Shown here piece by piece: positions 18,866 to 28,740 of a stretch of DNA of 64,000 nt. Positions within the stretch are counted from its first letter, which is position 1; the number at the start of each line of letters is the position of its first letter. The notes under the pieces were generated by a model that was given only the letters and a program-made list of their open reading frames with translations, was not told the DNA's origin and ran no database searches. A program made the translations under genes and the position numbers. This stretch comes from Dermabacter indicis (lineage in GTDB: Bacteria > Actinomycetota > Actinomycetes > Actinomycetales > Dermabacteraceae): NCBI GenBank assembly GCA_001403775.1, contig CYUG01000012.1:1-64000 (forward strand), given 5' to 3'.

Positions 18866-21800
18866 ATGTTCAACAATCGCGCGCACAGTGAGGACCGAGT
18901 CCGACGGTTCCTCGCCGAACAGCTCCCCGCAAGGCGCCACCTTGATACCGCGCCCGTCACGATCGAAGCGTGGGAGGTGCCCGGCGAACCCGTCTCCTTT
19001 GCCGAAGCGAAGGCGCAAACCTACAGCCCGATCGAGGTGGGTGCGCGCTGGGGCCGCCCCTGGTCGACGCTGTGGCTGCATGTCACGGGCGAGGTCCCCG
19101 AAGAATGGATAAGCGACGACGAACGCGACGTGGAACTCCAGCTCAACCTGTCGTTTACGAACATGCCGGGCTTCCAAGCCGAAGCGCTCATTTGGGGAGC
19201 CGACGGTGTTCCCGTCAAGGCGATCAACCCCTACAACCAGTACCTCACGCTCGAGCCGGGCGACACGAACTTCGAGTACTACCTCGAGCTCGCCGCAAAC
19301 CCGAACGTTGCGGGTGACTGGACGTGTACCCCCACGAACCTCGGCGAATGGGACACCGCGGGAGATGACCCGATCTACGACCTCACCGAGCTGCGCCTCG
19401 CGTGGCGCTCGAAGACTATTTGGGAACTTGAACAAGATGTCGTTGCACTCGACGGCCTCATGCGTGAGCTTCCCGAAGAAAGCACTCGCCGCCAGGACAT
19501 CCTGCGCTGCCTCGACGACGCGCTTGACGTTGCTGATCCCGACGACCTGCACGCAACCGCGAAGGACGCCCGCGTGGTTCTCAAGCGTGAACTCGACAAG
19601 CCCGCGAACGCCTCTGCGATGACGGTGATTGCGACCGGCCACGCCCATATCGATTCGGCGTGGCTGTGGCCCGTGCGCGAGACGGTGCGCAAATGTGCCC
19701 GTACCTTCTCCAACGTGTGCTGGCTCCTCGAACACTACGATGACCTCACGTTCTCGTGCTCATCGGCGCAGCAGTACCAGTGGATCCGCGATTTTTACCC
19801 CGAGCTTTTCGAGCGCATCAAGAAGCATGTGGCGAGTGGTCGATTCATCCCCGTTGGCGGTATGTGGGTCGAATCCGACACGAACATGCCCGGCTCCGAG
19901 GCGATGGCCCGTCAATTTATTCAAGGCAAAAGTTTCTTCCTTCGCGAATTCGGGCTCGAAACGAAAGAAACCTGGCTCCCCGACTCGTTCGGCTACTCGG
20001 GCGCCCTCCCGCAGATCTGCGCCGCCGCCGGCAACACGAACTTCCTCACCCAGAAGGTCAGCTGGAACCAATACTCCGTGTTCCCGCACCACACTTTCTG
20101 GTGGGAAGGCATCGACGGCACCACTCAGTACACGCACTTCCCGCCCGCCGACACCTACAACTGCCAGCTCACGGGCCAAGAACTCGCCTACGTCGAGAAG
20201 AACTACAAGGACAAGGGCCGAAGCCACGTCGCGCTGAGCCCGACCGGCTGGGGCGACGGTGGCGGCGGCCCCACACGCGAGCAGCTCGCCGCGGGTCGCA
20301 GGGCCGCAAACCTCGAGGGCTCGCCCAAGGTCGAGTTCTCGAGCCCCACAGACTTCTTCGAACGCAGCCGCGCCGAGTACACCGAGGCGCCGCTCTGGAA
20401 CGGCGAGCTCTACCTTGAGCTTCACCGCGGCACGTACTCCTCGCAGATCCGCGGCAAGCAGGGCAATCGCCGCAGCGAGGCCCTCATGAACGACATTGAA
20501 AAGTGGAGCGCGCTCGCGGCCCGCCTCGACGAGGCGTTCGAGTACCCCTACGACGAGATCAACGAGCTGTGGGAAAAGGTGCTACTCCTCCAATTCCACG
20601 ACATCCTCCCCGGCAGTGCAATCGCGTGGGTGCACAGGGAAACCGAGCACAACTACGAAGGAATCGCCGAGCGCGGCGAGGCGCTCGTGGAAAAGGCACT
20701 CGAGGCGATCGCGCGCGCTCACGGCAACGCGGGCATGGGTGAGAGCTCAGGCGCGAGCGAGGATGCGGTCACGTGCGAGGAGTCCGACGGTTCCTTCGCC
20801 CTCACAAACGGCCACGCTTTCGCGAGGATCGACGGCGACGGACATCTCGTGAGCCTCCGCGAAAGCGAAGACGGCCGCGAACTGCTCGCACCCGGCGCCA
20901 AGGGCGCGCTGCTTCAGCTTCACCGCGACACTCCCAACGCGTGGGACTCGTGGGACATCGACGAGTTTTATCGAAGGGTCGGCAGGGACCTGGCAGCCGT
21001 CGGACCCGTATGTGTTGAACGGGAAGGCGACGCGGTGCACGTGCGCGCCACCTACGAAACCCGCACGGAGGGCGTGCGCACGAAGGAGAAGCCGTACCCC
21101 GGTGCCCCTTCGAACGGCGCAGGTTCGCGGATCACGCTTACGTACGTGCTTGCACCGGGCGCGAAGGGCCTCGAGATCGTGCTCGATGTCGACTGGCACG
21201 AGCGCAAAAAGGTCCTCAAGCTCGCGTTCCCGTTTGACCTGCGAGCCTCGCACATGGCGAGCGAGATTCAGTTCGGGTACATCGAGCGCCCCATCCCCGT
21301 CAATACCCTTGACGACTTCGGCCGATTCGAGACGTGCGCGCACCGCTGGGTACGCGTCCACGAGGGTGGTCAGGCTGGGGCGGCGGTGTCGCTTTCGAAC
21401 GATTCGTCGTATGGCCACGATGTGCGTCGAGCCTTGCGTGAGGATGACGGCGGCACGACGACGATCGTGCGCGCGACCGTGATTCGCGCGGCGGAGTTCC
21501 CCGATCCTAGCGCGGAAGAGGGGCGGTATCAGATGCGGTACTCGCTCGTGCCGGGCGCCTCGATTGCCGAGGCGATCGACGAGGGAACGCGCCTCAACCA
21601 AGCGCCGCGCGAGATCGACGCGTCGCTCGTGGAGAGCGCGCTCGCGCGGATCGAGGGCGAGGACACCTCGCTGCGCATCCAGACGCTCAAGCTCGCCGAG
21701 GACAAATCGGGTGACGTGATCGTGCGCCTCTACGAATCCGAGGGCGTGCGAGGCGAAGGCGCCGTCGTCATTCCGGGCGCGAAGGAGATCGTCGCCGTGG

Positions 21801-21934
21801 ACCTCCTCGAGCGCGAGCTTACCGCGGATTCGGTGCTGCACTACCAGGCGCAGCGCGCCGAGGGGGAGCGGATTGAGATCGCAGCGCGACCGTTCCAGAT
21901 CGTGACCCTCCGCGCCCGCTTCCCCCGCCCCTAA
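18866..21934 (+). CDS. GH38 alpha-mannosidase 1
   Basis: Retaining alpha-mannosidase of family 38 (1022 aa). The metal-binding TGHAHIDSAWLWPVRET motif is near residue 256. The nucleophile Asp is in GGMWVESDTNMPGSEA, and WLPDSFGYSGALPQI, GWGDGGGGPT and LQFHDILPGSAI follow. It has the usual N-terminal domain, catalytic barrel, three-helix bundle and C-terminal beta domains. No signal peptide. The start at 18866 follows CGAAAGG; a long frame upstream overlaps the previous gene and is rejected. Likely co-transcribed with the GH5-like gene. The codons near 18900 and 20783 each contain a 12-bp motif copy. A paralog is at 34708. Confidence 0.94.
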   Translation: MFNNRAHSEDRVRRFLAEQLPARRHLDTAPVTIEAWEVPGEPVSFAEAKAQTYSPIEVGARWGRPWSTLWLHVTGEVPEEWISDDERDVELQLNLSFTNMPGFQAEALIWGADGVPVKAINPYNQYLTLEPGDTNFEYYLELAANPNVAGDWTCTPTNLGEWDTAGDDPIYDLTELRLAWRSKTIWELEQDVVALDGLMRELPEESTRRQDILRCLDDALDVADPDDLHATAKDARVVLKRELDKPANASAMTVIATGHAHIDSAWLWPVRETVRKCARTFSNVCWLLEHYDDLTFSCSSAQQYQWIRDFYPELFERIKKHVASGRFIPVGGMWVESDTNMPGSEAMARQFIQGKSFFLREFGLETKETWLPDSFGYSGALPQICAAAGNTNFLTQKVSWNQYSVFPHHTFWWEGIDGTTQYTHFPPADTYNCQLTGQELAYVEKNYKDKGRSHVALSPTGWGDGGGGPTREQLAAGRRAANLEGSPKVEFSSPTDFFERSRAEYTEAPLWNGELYLELHRGTYSSQIRGKQGNRRSEALMNDIEKWSALAARLDEAFEYPYDEINELWEKVLLLQFHDILPGSAIAWVHRETEHNYEGIAERGEALVEKALEAIARAHGNAGMGESSGASEDAVTCEESDGSFALTNGHAFARIDGDGHLVSLRESEDGRELLAPGAKGALLQLHRDTPNAWDSWDIDEFYRRVGRDLAAVGPVCVEREGDAVHVRATYETRTEGVRTKEKPYPGAPSNGAGSRITLTYVLAPGAKGLEIVLDVDWHERKKVLKLAFPFDLRASHMASEIQFGYIERPIPVNTLDDFGRFETCAHRWVRVHEGGQAGAAVSLSNDSSYGHDVRRALREDDGGTTTIVRATVIRAAEFPDPSAEEGRYQMRYSLVPGASIAEAIDEGTRLNQAPREIDASLVESALARIEGEDTSLRIQTLKLAEDKSGDVIVRLYESEGVRGEGAVVIPGAKEIVAVDLLERELTADSVLHYQAQRAEGERIEIAARPFQIVTLRARFPRP

Positions 21935-21961
21935 CTGGATTCCATAGAGGTTGTGGGGGTT

Positions 21962-21997
21962 TGAGCCCGCGGGTGGAGTGTTCTGCTCGCGGGCTCA
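21962..21997 (+). terminator. terminator after GH38
   Basis: A 10-bp perfect inverted repeat (TGAGCCCGCG and its complement) with a 16-nt loop begins 28 nt after the GH38 stop. Confidence 0.6.
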
Positions 21998-22072
21998 GCC
22001 TTGCCGCCGCCTGCAAGGTCGGAAACCTAGGGCTTTAGTCTTACGGCGACGGGAAGAGCCGTGTACACTCAA

Positions 22073-22090
22073 CTTTAGCGGTTTAGTTAT
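22073..22090 (+). promoter_or_regulatory. LacI-type operator candidate
   Basis: CTTTAGCGGTTTAGTTAT matches the reverse complement of the 17536 palindrome at 11 of 14 positions. It shares GCGGTTTAGYTAT with 34654-34666 at 12 of 13. It lies 49 nt upstream of the binding-protein gene at 22139, a good position for repression. Confidence 0.5.
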
Positions 22091-22138
22091 CATCAGCGTT
22101 GGGCCGCTCATGACATCTCAAGGAAGAGGTACACGGCA

Positions 22139-23419
22139 ATGAAAACAACTCGTCGCGCGATTCTCGGTGCAGGCGTGGGGCTCATGGGGCTCACCCTCGC
22201 CGGATGCGGCTTGAGCGGTGGCGGCGGAAGCGCCGAACAGGACGACGCCGCCAAGAAGGCCAAAGAAGGCAAGGTGGAAGGCGAGATTTCCTTCCAAACC
22301 TGGTCGCTCAAGAATGAAAAGTTCACCCCCTACTTCGAAGACCTCGTTGCAAGATTTGAAAAGGAAAATCCCGGCGTCAAGGTCAAGTGGATGGACCAGC
22401 CCGGAGAAGGCTACGAGGACAAGCTCCTCGGGCAAGCGAACTCAAACGCACTTCCCGACGTCGTGAACGTACCGCCAAACTTCGCGTACTCCCTCGCAAA
22501 AAACGGCATGCTCCTCGACCTTGCGAAGGCCGACGATGAGCTTAAAGACGTGTACGTTGACGGCGGCGTCAAAGCCTACGAAATGCCGGGGATCGACGGC
22601 AGCTATGGCTATCCCTGGTACCTCGGAACGGATATGTCGTGGTGGAACATGGAGGAACTCGGAAAGTTTGGCGTGACCGAGGACTCGCTTCCTCAGAACT
22701 TCGATGAACTCTACGAGCTGGCTATGGAAGCCTCAAAGCAAGGTGGAGCGGCGCCGATCATTTCTTCGCTCCCGGAAATCATCGTCACCTCGGATGATGA
22801 TGGGAAGTTCAATTTCAATACCGACGAAAACGTCGAGTTTCTCCAAAAGTACGTCGACCTCTACAAGGCGAAAGCCATGCCGGTTGAGGTACTGAGCGAC
22901 AATTACACCGGCAACGCCCAACTGTACAAGCAAGAAAAAGTGCTCTGGACGACCGCGACCTCGAGCTTCCCCACTGAGCTGAAGACCGACAACCCGGGCT
23001 TGCTTGAGAAGACTGTCGTCACGAAGCGCATGGGAGAGCCGCCCCTGTTCGTCCAGGGCATCGCGGTGTCGTCGAAGTCGAAGGCCCCCGCCGCGGCCCT
23101 AGCTTTCGCGAAGTTTGCGACGAATACCGAGAACCAGATTGCCTTCGTGAAGCTCGCGCAGGGGTTCCTTCCCGGCACCAAGGAAGCGGCCGCCGACCCG
23201 AGCAAGTTCGCCGAGAAGTCCGACATCGAGCTGCAAAATAAGGCGGTTGAACTCGCCGCGGAATCGATGAAGACGGCGGTCGACCCCACGAACGTGATGT
23301 GGACCGAAGACATGAAAACCAACCTCGGCCAGCAGATGGCACTCGCCATGCGAGGAGACATCACAGCCAAGGAGGCGCTCGACGCTGCCGTGAAGTACGG
23401 CAACGATCAGCTCAACTGA
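22139..23419 (+). CDS. sugar ABC binding lipoprotein
   Basis: CUT1 solute-binding protein (426 aa). The signal peptide has an Arg pair (TTRRAILGAG) and a lipobox, LAGC, then a Gly/Ser linker. The mature part has SBP_bac_1 features: VKWMDQPGEGYEDKL, the FNFNTDENVEFLQKYVDLYKA helix (given in parts), and a VQGIAVSSKSKAP stretch. RBS GGAAGAGG lies at -12. It heads an operon with MalF- and MalG-type permeases and follows a likely LacI-type operator. It differs clearly from the other binding proteins in the island, so it may take a different glycan piece. Confidence 0.93.
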   Translation: MKTTRRAILGAGVGLMGLTLAGCGLSGGGGSAEQDDAAKKAKEGKVEGEISFQTWSLKNEKFTPYFEDLVARFEKENPGVKVKWMDQPGEGYEDKLLGQANSNALPDVVNVPPNFAYSLAKNGMLLDLAKADDELKDVYVDGGVKAYEMPGIDGSYGYPWYLGTDMSWWNMEELGKFGVTEDSLPQNFDELYELAMEASKQGGAAPIISSLPEIIVTSDDDGKFNFNTDENVEFLQKYVDLYKAKAMPVEVLSDNYTGNAQLYKQEKVLWTTATSSFPTELKTDNPGLLEKTVVTKRMGEPPLFVQGIAVSSKSKAPAAALAFAKFATNTENQIAFVKLAQGFLPGTKEAAADPSKFAEKSDIELQNKAVELAAESMKTAVDPTNVMWTEDMKTNLGQQMALAMRGDITAKEALDAAVKYGNDQLN

Positions 23420-23493
23420 TAACACTCACGGCCGGGCGGCCCTCGCCGTCGCCCGGCCCTTCCACACTTCAGCGTTGAAAGGGAAGAGATAGC

Positions 23494-24378
23494 GTGCATT
23501 CATACAAGTGGTACGTGCCGTGGCTCCTCGTGGGCCCCGCGGTTTTGTGGGTCCTCGTTTTTGCACTGTGGCCGTTCTTTAACACGGTCATTCTCAGCTT
23601 CACGAATGCCCGTCCCCTCACGGGTGGAACCTTCGTGGCCTTCGACAATTACACGGCCCTCTTCAACGATGCGCGCGTATGGACTGCGCTCGGAACAACC
23701 TTGCTCTTCACTGTGGCCTGCGTTCCGCTCCTCACTTTCCTCCCGCTTCTGCTGGCGCTTCTCGTCCACCGCGTGATCCCAGGCATTTCGTTCTTCCGCA
23801 CAACGTTCTACTTCCCGGTGATCGCGTCGGTTGTGGTCGTAGCCCTCATCTTCCAGTGGCTCTTTGACTCGCGCGGCGTCATCAACGAAACCCTGCAGTT
23901 CCTCGGCCTAGTACAAGGACCGCTGCCGTTCCTCGCCTCGAGGTGGGGACTCATCTTCACCGCCGTCGTCCTCACCGTGTGGAAAGGCCTCGGCTACTAC
24001 ATGGTCGTGTACCTCGCGGCCCTCGCCAATGTTGGCGATGAGCTTCACGAGGCCGCCGCAATGGACGGAGCGAGCGCCTGGCGGCGCTTCTGGTCCGTGA
24101 CCGTCCCCGGCGTGCGCGGCGCCATGTTTCTCGTGAGCGCACTGATCACCGTGAGCGGCATGCGCGTGTTCTCCGAGCTTTACGTGCTCTCGAAAGGTTC
24201 GGGCGGCCCCGGCGGCGAAGCATCCTCCCTCGTCATGCTCGTGCAGCAAGTTGGCTCGGGGCTCGACGGCAGGCTCGGATACGCCTCCGCGCTGTCCGTG
24301 CTCCTCTTCCTCTTCACGGTCGGTCCGCTCATTCTCGTGGCCTACCTCAACAACCGGCCAGACTCGAACGCGCACTAA
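23494..24378 (+). CDS. carbohydrate ABC permease, MalF type
   Basis: Inner-membrane subunit of the CUT1 importer with the binding protein at 22139 (294 aa, six predicted spans). The EAA loop reads ELHEAAAMDGASAWRRFWSV. The start is a GTG at 23494, after GAAAGGGAAGAG. The gene is separated from the binding-protein gene by 74 nt, and the next permease starts 13 nt after its stop. Confidence 0.92.
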   Translation: MHSYKWYVPWLLVGPAVLWVLVFALWPFFNTVILSFTNARPLTGGTFVAFDNYTALFNDARVWTALGTTLLFTVACVPLLTFLPLLLALLVHRVIPGISFFRTTFYFPVIASVVVVALIFQWLFDSRGVINETLQFLGLVQGPLPFLASRWGLIFTAVVLTVWKGLGYYMVVYLAALANVGDELHEAAAMDGASAWRRFWSVTVPGVRGAMFLVSALITVSGMRVFSELYVLSKGSGGPGGEASSLVMLVQQVGSGLDGRLGYASALSVLLFLFTVGPLILVAYLNNRPDSNAH

Positions 24379-24391
24379 GGAGCTGATGGGC

Positions 24392-25336
24392 ATGTCCACT
24401 CTTGAAACTGAAGCCGGCAATGCGCGCAAGGCAACCGTCGGAACTCCCTCCCCACGCACGTACCGCAACACGAACCGCCCGTGGCGCAGCAAGGAATCAG
24501 GGGGATTTAACAAGCCGACGCTTGCCGGTTTGATCGTGCGCTACGTTTTGCTCGTCGTGGTTTTCCTCGTGTCGGTGGGGCCGTTCCTGTGGCAGCTCAG
24601 CACGAGCTTCAAGGGGCCGAGGGACCCGATCTACCAGTTCCCGCCATCGCTCCTTCCGAGCGATTTCACGCTCCACAACTACGTGGAGGTCGCGAACACC
24701 GTGCCGATTCTCGGCTACGCGTGGCACTCGCTCATCGTTGCCGTGACCCTCGCGATTGCGAACGTCGTGTTTTCGACCCTCGCGGGCTATGCCCTCGGCT
24801 GCCTCAAGTTCAAAGGCAAGAAGATCGCCCTCGGAATTCTCTTTTCTACGCTGCTTCTGCCCGGGGAAGTGACGCTCATGAGTCAGTTCCTCACCATCAA
24901 GTCGCTCGGTCTCGCTGACTCTCTCGCTGGTGTTGTGCTGCCCGGTCTCATCGGGGCGGTCAACGTGCTTCTCATGATGGCGGCATGCCGCTCGATTCCG
25001 CCGGCTCTTCTCGATGCGGCCGTCATCGATGGTGCGAGCACGTGGCAAATCATCACGAGAGTGGTGTGGCCGAACGTGCGCGGCATGGCCAGTGTCGTCG
25101 CGATCTTTGCCTTCATTGGAGGGTGGGATGACTTCCTGTGGCCGCTGCTCGTGCTGAGCGATCCCGACAAATACACGCTCACCGTAGGCATGCAGTACCT
25201 CAACTCAAACTTTGGCTCGAACCCGCGCGTTATCGCAGCGGGTACCATGATCGCGCTTGTGCCGATCATCATCTTCTTCGCCGTGTTCCAGCGTTTCTTC
25301 TTCAAGGGCGTTGAGGACGGCGCGGTGAAGGGCTGA
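24392..25336 (+). CDS. carbohydrate ABC permease, MalG type
   Basis: Third gene of the CUT1 importer (314 aa). It has an unusually long cytoplasmic N-terminus of about 48 residues (ATVGTPSPRTYRNTNRPW) before six spans. The EAA loop reads ALLDAAVIDGASTWQIITRV and the C-terminus is GVEDGAVKG. ATG 24392 sits about 8 nt after AAGGAGC; an ATG at 24386 is too close to it. A 12-bp motif copy (24431-24442) lies in the tail codons. No ATPase gene follows. Confidence 0.9.
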   Translation: MSTLETEAGNARKATVGTPSPRTYRNTNRPWRSKESGGFNKPTLAGLIVRYVLLVVVFLVSVGPFLWQLSTSFKGPRDPIYQFPPSLLPSDFTLHNYVEVANTVPILGYAWHSLIVAVTLAIANVVFSTLAGYALGCLKFKGKKIALGILFSTLLLPGEVTLMSQFLTIKSLGLADSLAGVVLPGLIGAVNVLLMMAACRSIPPALLDAAVIDGASTWQIITRVVWPNVRGMASVVAIFAFIGGWDDFLWPLLVLSDPDKYTLTVGMQYLNSNFGSNPRVIAAGTMIALVPIIIFFAVFQRFFFKGVEDGAVKG

Positions 25337-25479
25337 GCATCTCCGCTTCGCGAACGCGAAAGTCGCGCTCAGCGCCGCCATCGGTAAGCTAGGGGAGACC
25401 TCGCCGGGATAGACACCTGGAAAGCGAGGCGCTTCCAGCCGAGCGGACCGGCTGGCGCATGAGCGAGAGGACGGTGGCA

Positions 25480-26868
25480 ATGCACTCACCCGTGGCAGTC
25501 ACGAGCGGGGCGTCCCGCCGCACTTTCCTCAAGGTCGCGGGCGGTATTGCGGCTACGCTTCCGCTCGCCATGCTTGCGGGATGCGGCGCCGAGCGCGATG
25601 CCTCCACTTTGCGGCTCGCCTTCCAACAGTTTGGTTCTGACACGAACCTCCAGCGGTGGCTCGCGGGGGTTGCGGAGGCGTTTACCGCGAAAAACCCGGG
25701 CACGAGCGTTGAGCTCGTGCCAATTGTCGCCTCGACCAACGACTACTTCACGAAGAACGAGCTGCTCATGGCCTCGCCGCGCAGCTGCCCCGACGTGGTC
25801 TTCGAAGACTCCTTCATCTTGCAATCGGATATCGCCGCCGGCTACCTCCAGCCGATCGACGACCTCGTGGAGAAATGGGAGGCCTGGGACAGCTTCTACC
25901 CGGCCTCCAAAGACGCCGCCAAGGACCCCGACGGACGAGTGCACTTCGTTCCCACCGAGACCGATACGCGAGGCATCTACTACAACAAGCGAGTGTTCGA
26001 AAAGGCCGGGCTGCCCACAGAGTGGCAGCCCCGCACATGGGATGAGATCGCCGAAACCGCCGCGGTGATTCGCGACGCCAACATCGGCGCGACCGGCATG
26101 TTCATGTTCTGTGGAAAGGCCCAAGGGGAGACGGCCTCGATGCAAGGGCTCGAGATGCTGCTCTACGGCACGAAGGACACGCTCTACAATCCCGACACGA
26201 AGAAGTGGGTTGCGGGCTCGCAGGGTTTCATTGATTCGCTCGCGTTCTTCAAACGTCAATTCGACGAAGGGCTCACCCTTCCGGCCTCCCGACACTTCGA
26301 CCCGAACCTCATGGACGTCGTGCAGGCCACGATGTTCCCCGAAGGTGAGCTGGGCATCCTCGTCGACGGCTCGTGGATTTCGTTCCTGTGGGCAGAGGGG
26401 AGCATCGCGCCGTGGCCAACTTGGCCGGAAGACGTGGATGTTGCTGCCATGCCCACCCAGCACGGCGAAGCCCCGGGCTCGACGACGCTGTCGGGCGGGT
26501 GGGGATGGACGATTCCCACCCACGCGCGCGATCGCGACATGTCTTTCGAGCTCATTAAAGAGCTGTGCTCACTCGAGAACCAGGTGCAGCGGAACATCTC
26601 CGGCGGAACCCTCACCACGAGGAGGGACATCGCGGAGAACGAGGAGTACAGGTCATATTCGCCAACCGTCGGATTTTTCACCGACATGCTCGAAGCCGCG
26701 AACTATCGCCCCGCATTTGCGATCTATCCCGAAGTCTCGACCGCTCTTCAGGAGGCGATGGATTTCGTGATGGTGGGCGCTAAAACGCCCGAGCAGGCCG
26801 CGGCCTGGTACGACGCTAAGCTCACCGAGCTCGTGGGCGAGGAGAACGTCGAAATACGTGGGGCGTAA
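25480..26868 (+). CDS. orphan sugar ABC binding lipoprotein, Tat signal
   Basis: A solute-binding protein (462 aa) with Tat motif SRRTFLKVAGG and lipobox LAGC. It is a close full-length paralog of the protein at 13532-14920, sharing for example VPTETDTRGIYYNK, GTKDTLYNPDTKKWVAG and YSPTVGFFTDM. No permease follows: the next gene is convergent. It may feed the 11710-13535 permeases with an altered specificity, or be redundant. ATG 25480 was chosen by comparison with the paralog; an in-frame ATG at 25459 lacks a ribosome site. Confidence 0.9.
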   Translation: MHSPVAVTSGASRRTFLKVAGGIAATLPLAMLAGCGAERDASTLRLAFQQFGSDTNLQRWLAGVAEAFTAKNPGTSVELVPIVASTNDYFTKNELLMASPRSCPDVVFEDSFILQSDIAAGYLQPIDDLVEKWEAWDSFYPASKDAAKDPDGRVHFVPTETDTRGIYYNKRVFEKAGLPTEWQPRTWDEIAETAAVIRDANIGATGMFMFCGKAQGETASMQGLEMLLYGTKDTLYNPDTKKWVAGSQGFIDSLAFFKRQFDEGLTLPASRHFDPNLMDVVQATMFPEGELGILVDGSWISFLWAEGSIAPWPTWPEDVDVAAMPTQHGEAPGSTTLSGGWGWTIPTHARDRDMSFELIKELCSLENQVQRNISGGTLTTRRDIAENEEYRSYSPTVGFFTDMLEAANYRPAFAIYPEVSTALQEAMDFVMVGAKTPEQAAAWYDAKLTELVGEENVEIRGA

Positions 26869-26902
26869 GCGCCCCTGGACTTCGTGCAACCGCGTCACCG
26901 AG

Positions 26903-26914
26903 GCAACCGTCGGA
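26903..26914 (-). repeat. 12-bp dispersed motif, intergenic copy
   Basis: GCAACCGTCGGA lies in the 67-nt gap between two convergent genes, 34 nt after the orphan binding-protein stop. Confidence 0.7.
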
Positions 26915-26935
26915 CCCCGAGGCCCGAGCGGGCGC

Positions 26936-27802
26936 CTATGCCTTAACCGCGCCCTCTGCGATGCCGGCGATGAACTGTTTCGCGCCGATGATGAACACGA
27001 GGATGAGCGGCACCACCGCGATCAGTGCCGAGGCCATGAGCATGCCGTAATCGCTGCCGTGGGCAGTCTTGAGCTGGCTCAGCGCGACCTGCAGGGTGAG
27101 CTTGTCCGGGTTCGTGAGCACGATGAGGGGCCACATGAAGTCGTTCCACGCGCCGATGAAGGTGAACATTCCAAGGAACGCGAGTGCCGGTTTGATGATC
27201 GGCAGGCACACGTGAAGGTACTGGCGGAAGAACCCGCAGCCATCCATGCGGGCGGCCTCCAAGAGTTCCGTTGAAATCGAATTTGTGGCGTATTGCCGAA
27301 GCCAGAACACGCCGAAGGCACTCGCGAGCGACGGAAAGATGAGTGCCTTGAGGTCGCCGGTCCAGCCGAGTTTGCTCATGAGGAGGAACTGCGGGATGCT
27401 CGCGAGCTGCGCCGGCAAAAGGAACGTGGCCATGATGACGAGGAACAGCCCGTGCTTACCGGGAAACTCGAATTTCGCGAACGTGAAAGCGGTGATCGAC
27501 GAGATGAAAAGCCCCAGCACCGTGACCGAGAGGGCCACGACAAGAGTATTGCCCATCGCCGCCCAAATGTTGATCTTCGAGGTGATCGTTTCGATGTTTG
27601 TGCCGAGGCGATCCCCTGGCAGCACCGCCGGCGGGAACTTGTAGATCGCGGAGGACGGATGGGTCGCGAGAACGAACATCCAGTAGAACGGGAAGAGCGA
27701 AAAGAGTGCGCCCACGGCGAGCGCGACGTGCTTGAGAACATCGATGGGGCGGATCCGCTTGCGGCGCTGAGGAACGGCCGCGTTTTGAGTGTGTGCTGTC
27801 AT
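26936..27802 (-). CDS. carbohydrate ABC permease, MalG type (copy 1)
   Basis: Inner-membrane subunit of a CUT1 importer (288 aa, six spans). The EAA loop is ELLEAARMDGCGFFRQYLHV and the C-terminus AGIAEGAVKA. It is nearly identical to the permease at 31214-32089. Third gene of the operon 30039-26936; separated by 12 nt from the MalF gene. Confidence 0.93.
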   Translation of the reverse strand: MTAHTQNAAVPQRRKRIRPIDVLKHVALAVGALFSLFPFYWMFVLATHPSSAIYKFPPAVLPGDRLGTNIETITSKINIWAAMGNTLVVALSVTVLGLFISSITAFTFAKFEFPGKHGLFLVIMATFLLPAQLASIPQFLLMSKLGWTGDLKALIFPSLASAFGVFWLRQYATNSISTELLEAARMDGCGFFRQYLHVCLPIIKPALAFLGMFTFIGAWNDFMWPLIVLTNPDKLTLQVALSQLKTAHGSDYGMLMASALIAVVPLILVFIIGAKQFIAGIAEGAVKA

Positions 27803-27814
27803 GGCGGTGATTCC

Positions 27815-28735
27815 TTAGTCCTTTTTCTCGCGGGTCACGAGCCAGTTGATGATCGAGAAGAACATGACCACGACGAAGACGCCCCAGGCGATCGCGGCGC
27901 CGTAACCGTAGCGGTTCTCCTGGAACGCTACGGAGTAGAAGTACATGACCATCGTGAGGCCCGAGTTGTTGATGCCGCCCGCGTTCGCGGCGCCGCCGCT
28001 GTCCGATGACGTGAGGACCTGGGATTCGGTGAAGCTTTGGAGGGAGCCAATCGTGGACATAAGCGTCACAAACAGGATGATCGGGCGCAGCTGGGGGAGG
28101 GTGATGCGGAAGAAAATTTGCCACGAGTTCGCCCCGTCGAGTGCCGCGGCTTCATAGAGGGACTTATCGATCGCTTGAAGCCCAGCCAAGATCAGCAGAG
28201 CGTTATATCCCACGAACGCCCAGGTGGTGAGGCACGAGATCGCGATCTTGATGCCCCATTCGGTTTTGAGCCACGGGATGTTTTCAAAACCCAGAACATT
28301 GACGAACGCGTTGGCGATGCCGAACTGGCTCGCGAAGATCGAGCTGAAAAGCATACCCATGGCCACCATCGACGTGATGTTCGGGATGAGGTAGATGACC
28401 TTGTAGGTCGTCGAGAACCTGAGGGTCGAATTGAGCATGAGCGCGAGGATCGTCGCGAGGGTGAGAGTGGGGATGGTCCCCATGACCCACAGGATCAGGG
28501 TATTGCGAAGGGATTTGTAAAAGAGCGGATCGGTGATGAGGTATTTGAAGTTTGTCCCGCCGATCCATTGGAGCTCGCCCAACCCCGACCAGTTCGTGAA
28601 CGCGAGCGCCATCGTGAAGACGACCGGCATCGCGCCGAACATGAGGAAGAAGAAAAAGTACGGCGAAATGGCCAGGTACTGCGGTAGCGCCTTTCGTATG
28701 CGCGTCCCGAGTGGCCGGGGTTGGGGAGTTGTCAT
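27815..28735 (-). CDS. carbohydrate ABC permease, MalF type (copy 1)
   Basis: Inner-membrane subunit (306 aa) paired with the gene at 26936. The EAA loop reads SLYEAAALDGANSWQIFFRI. ATG 28735 lies 5 nt after the binding-protein stop, with AAGGTG inside that gene's end, so translation is coupled; the longer frame to 28804 is rejected. Nearly identical to the gene at 32102-33022. Confidence 0.92.
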   Translation of the reverse strand: MTTPQPRPLGTRIRKALPQYLAISPYFFFFLMFGAMPVVFTMALAFTNWSGLGELQWIGGTNFKYLITDPLFYKSLRNTLILWVMGTIPTLTLATILALMLNSTLRFSTTYKVIYLIPNITSMVAMGMLFSSIFASQFGIANAFVNVLGFENIPWLKTEWGIKIAISCLTTWAFVGYNALLILAGLQAIDKSLYEAAALDGANSWQIFFRITLPQLRPIILFVTLMSTIGSLQSFTESQVLTSSDSGGAANAGGINNSGLTMVMYFYSVAFQENRYGYGAAIAWGVFVVVMFFSIINWLVTREKKD

Positions 28736-28740
28736 GATCG

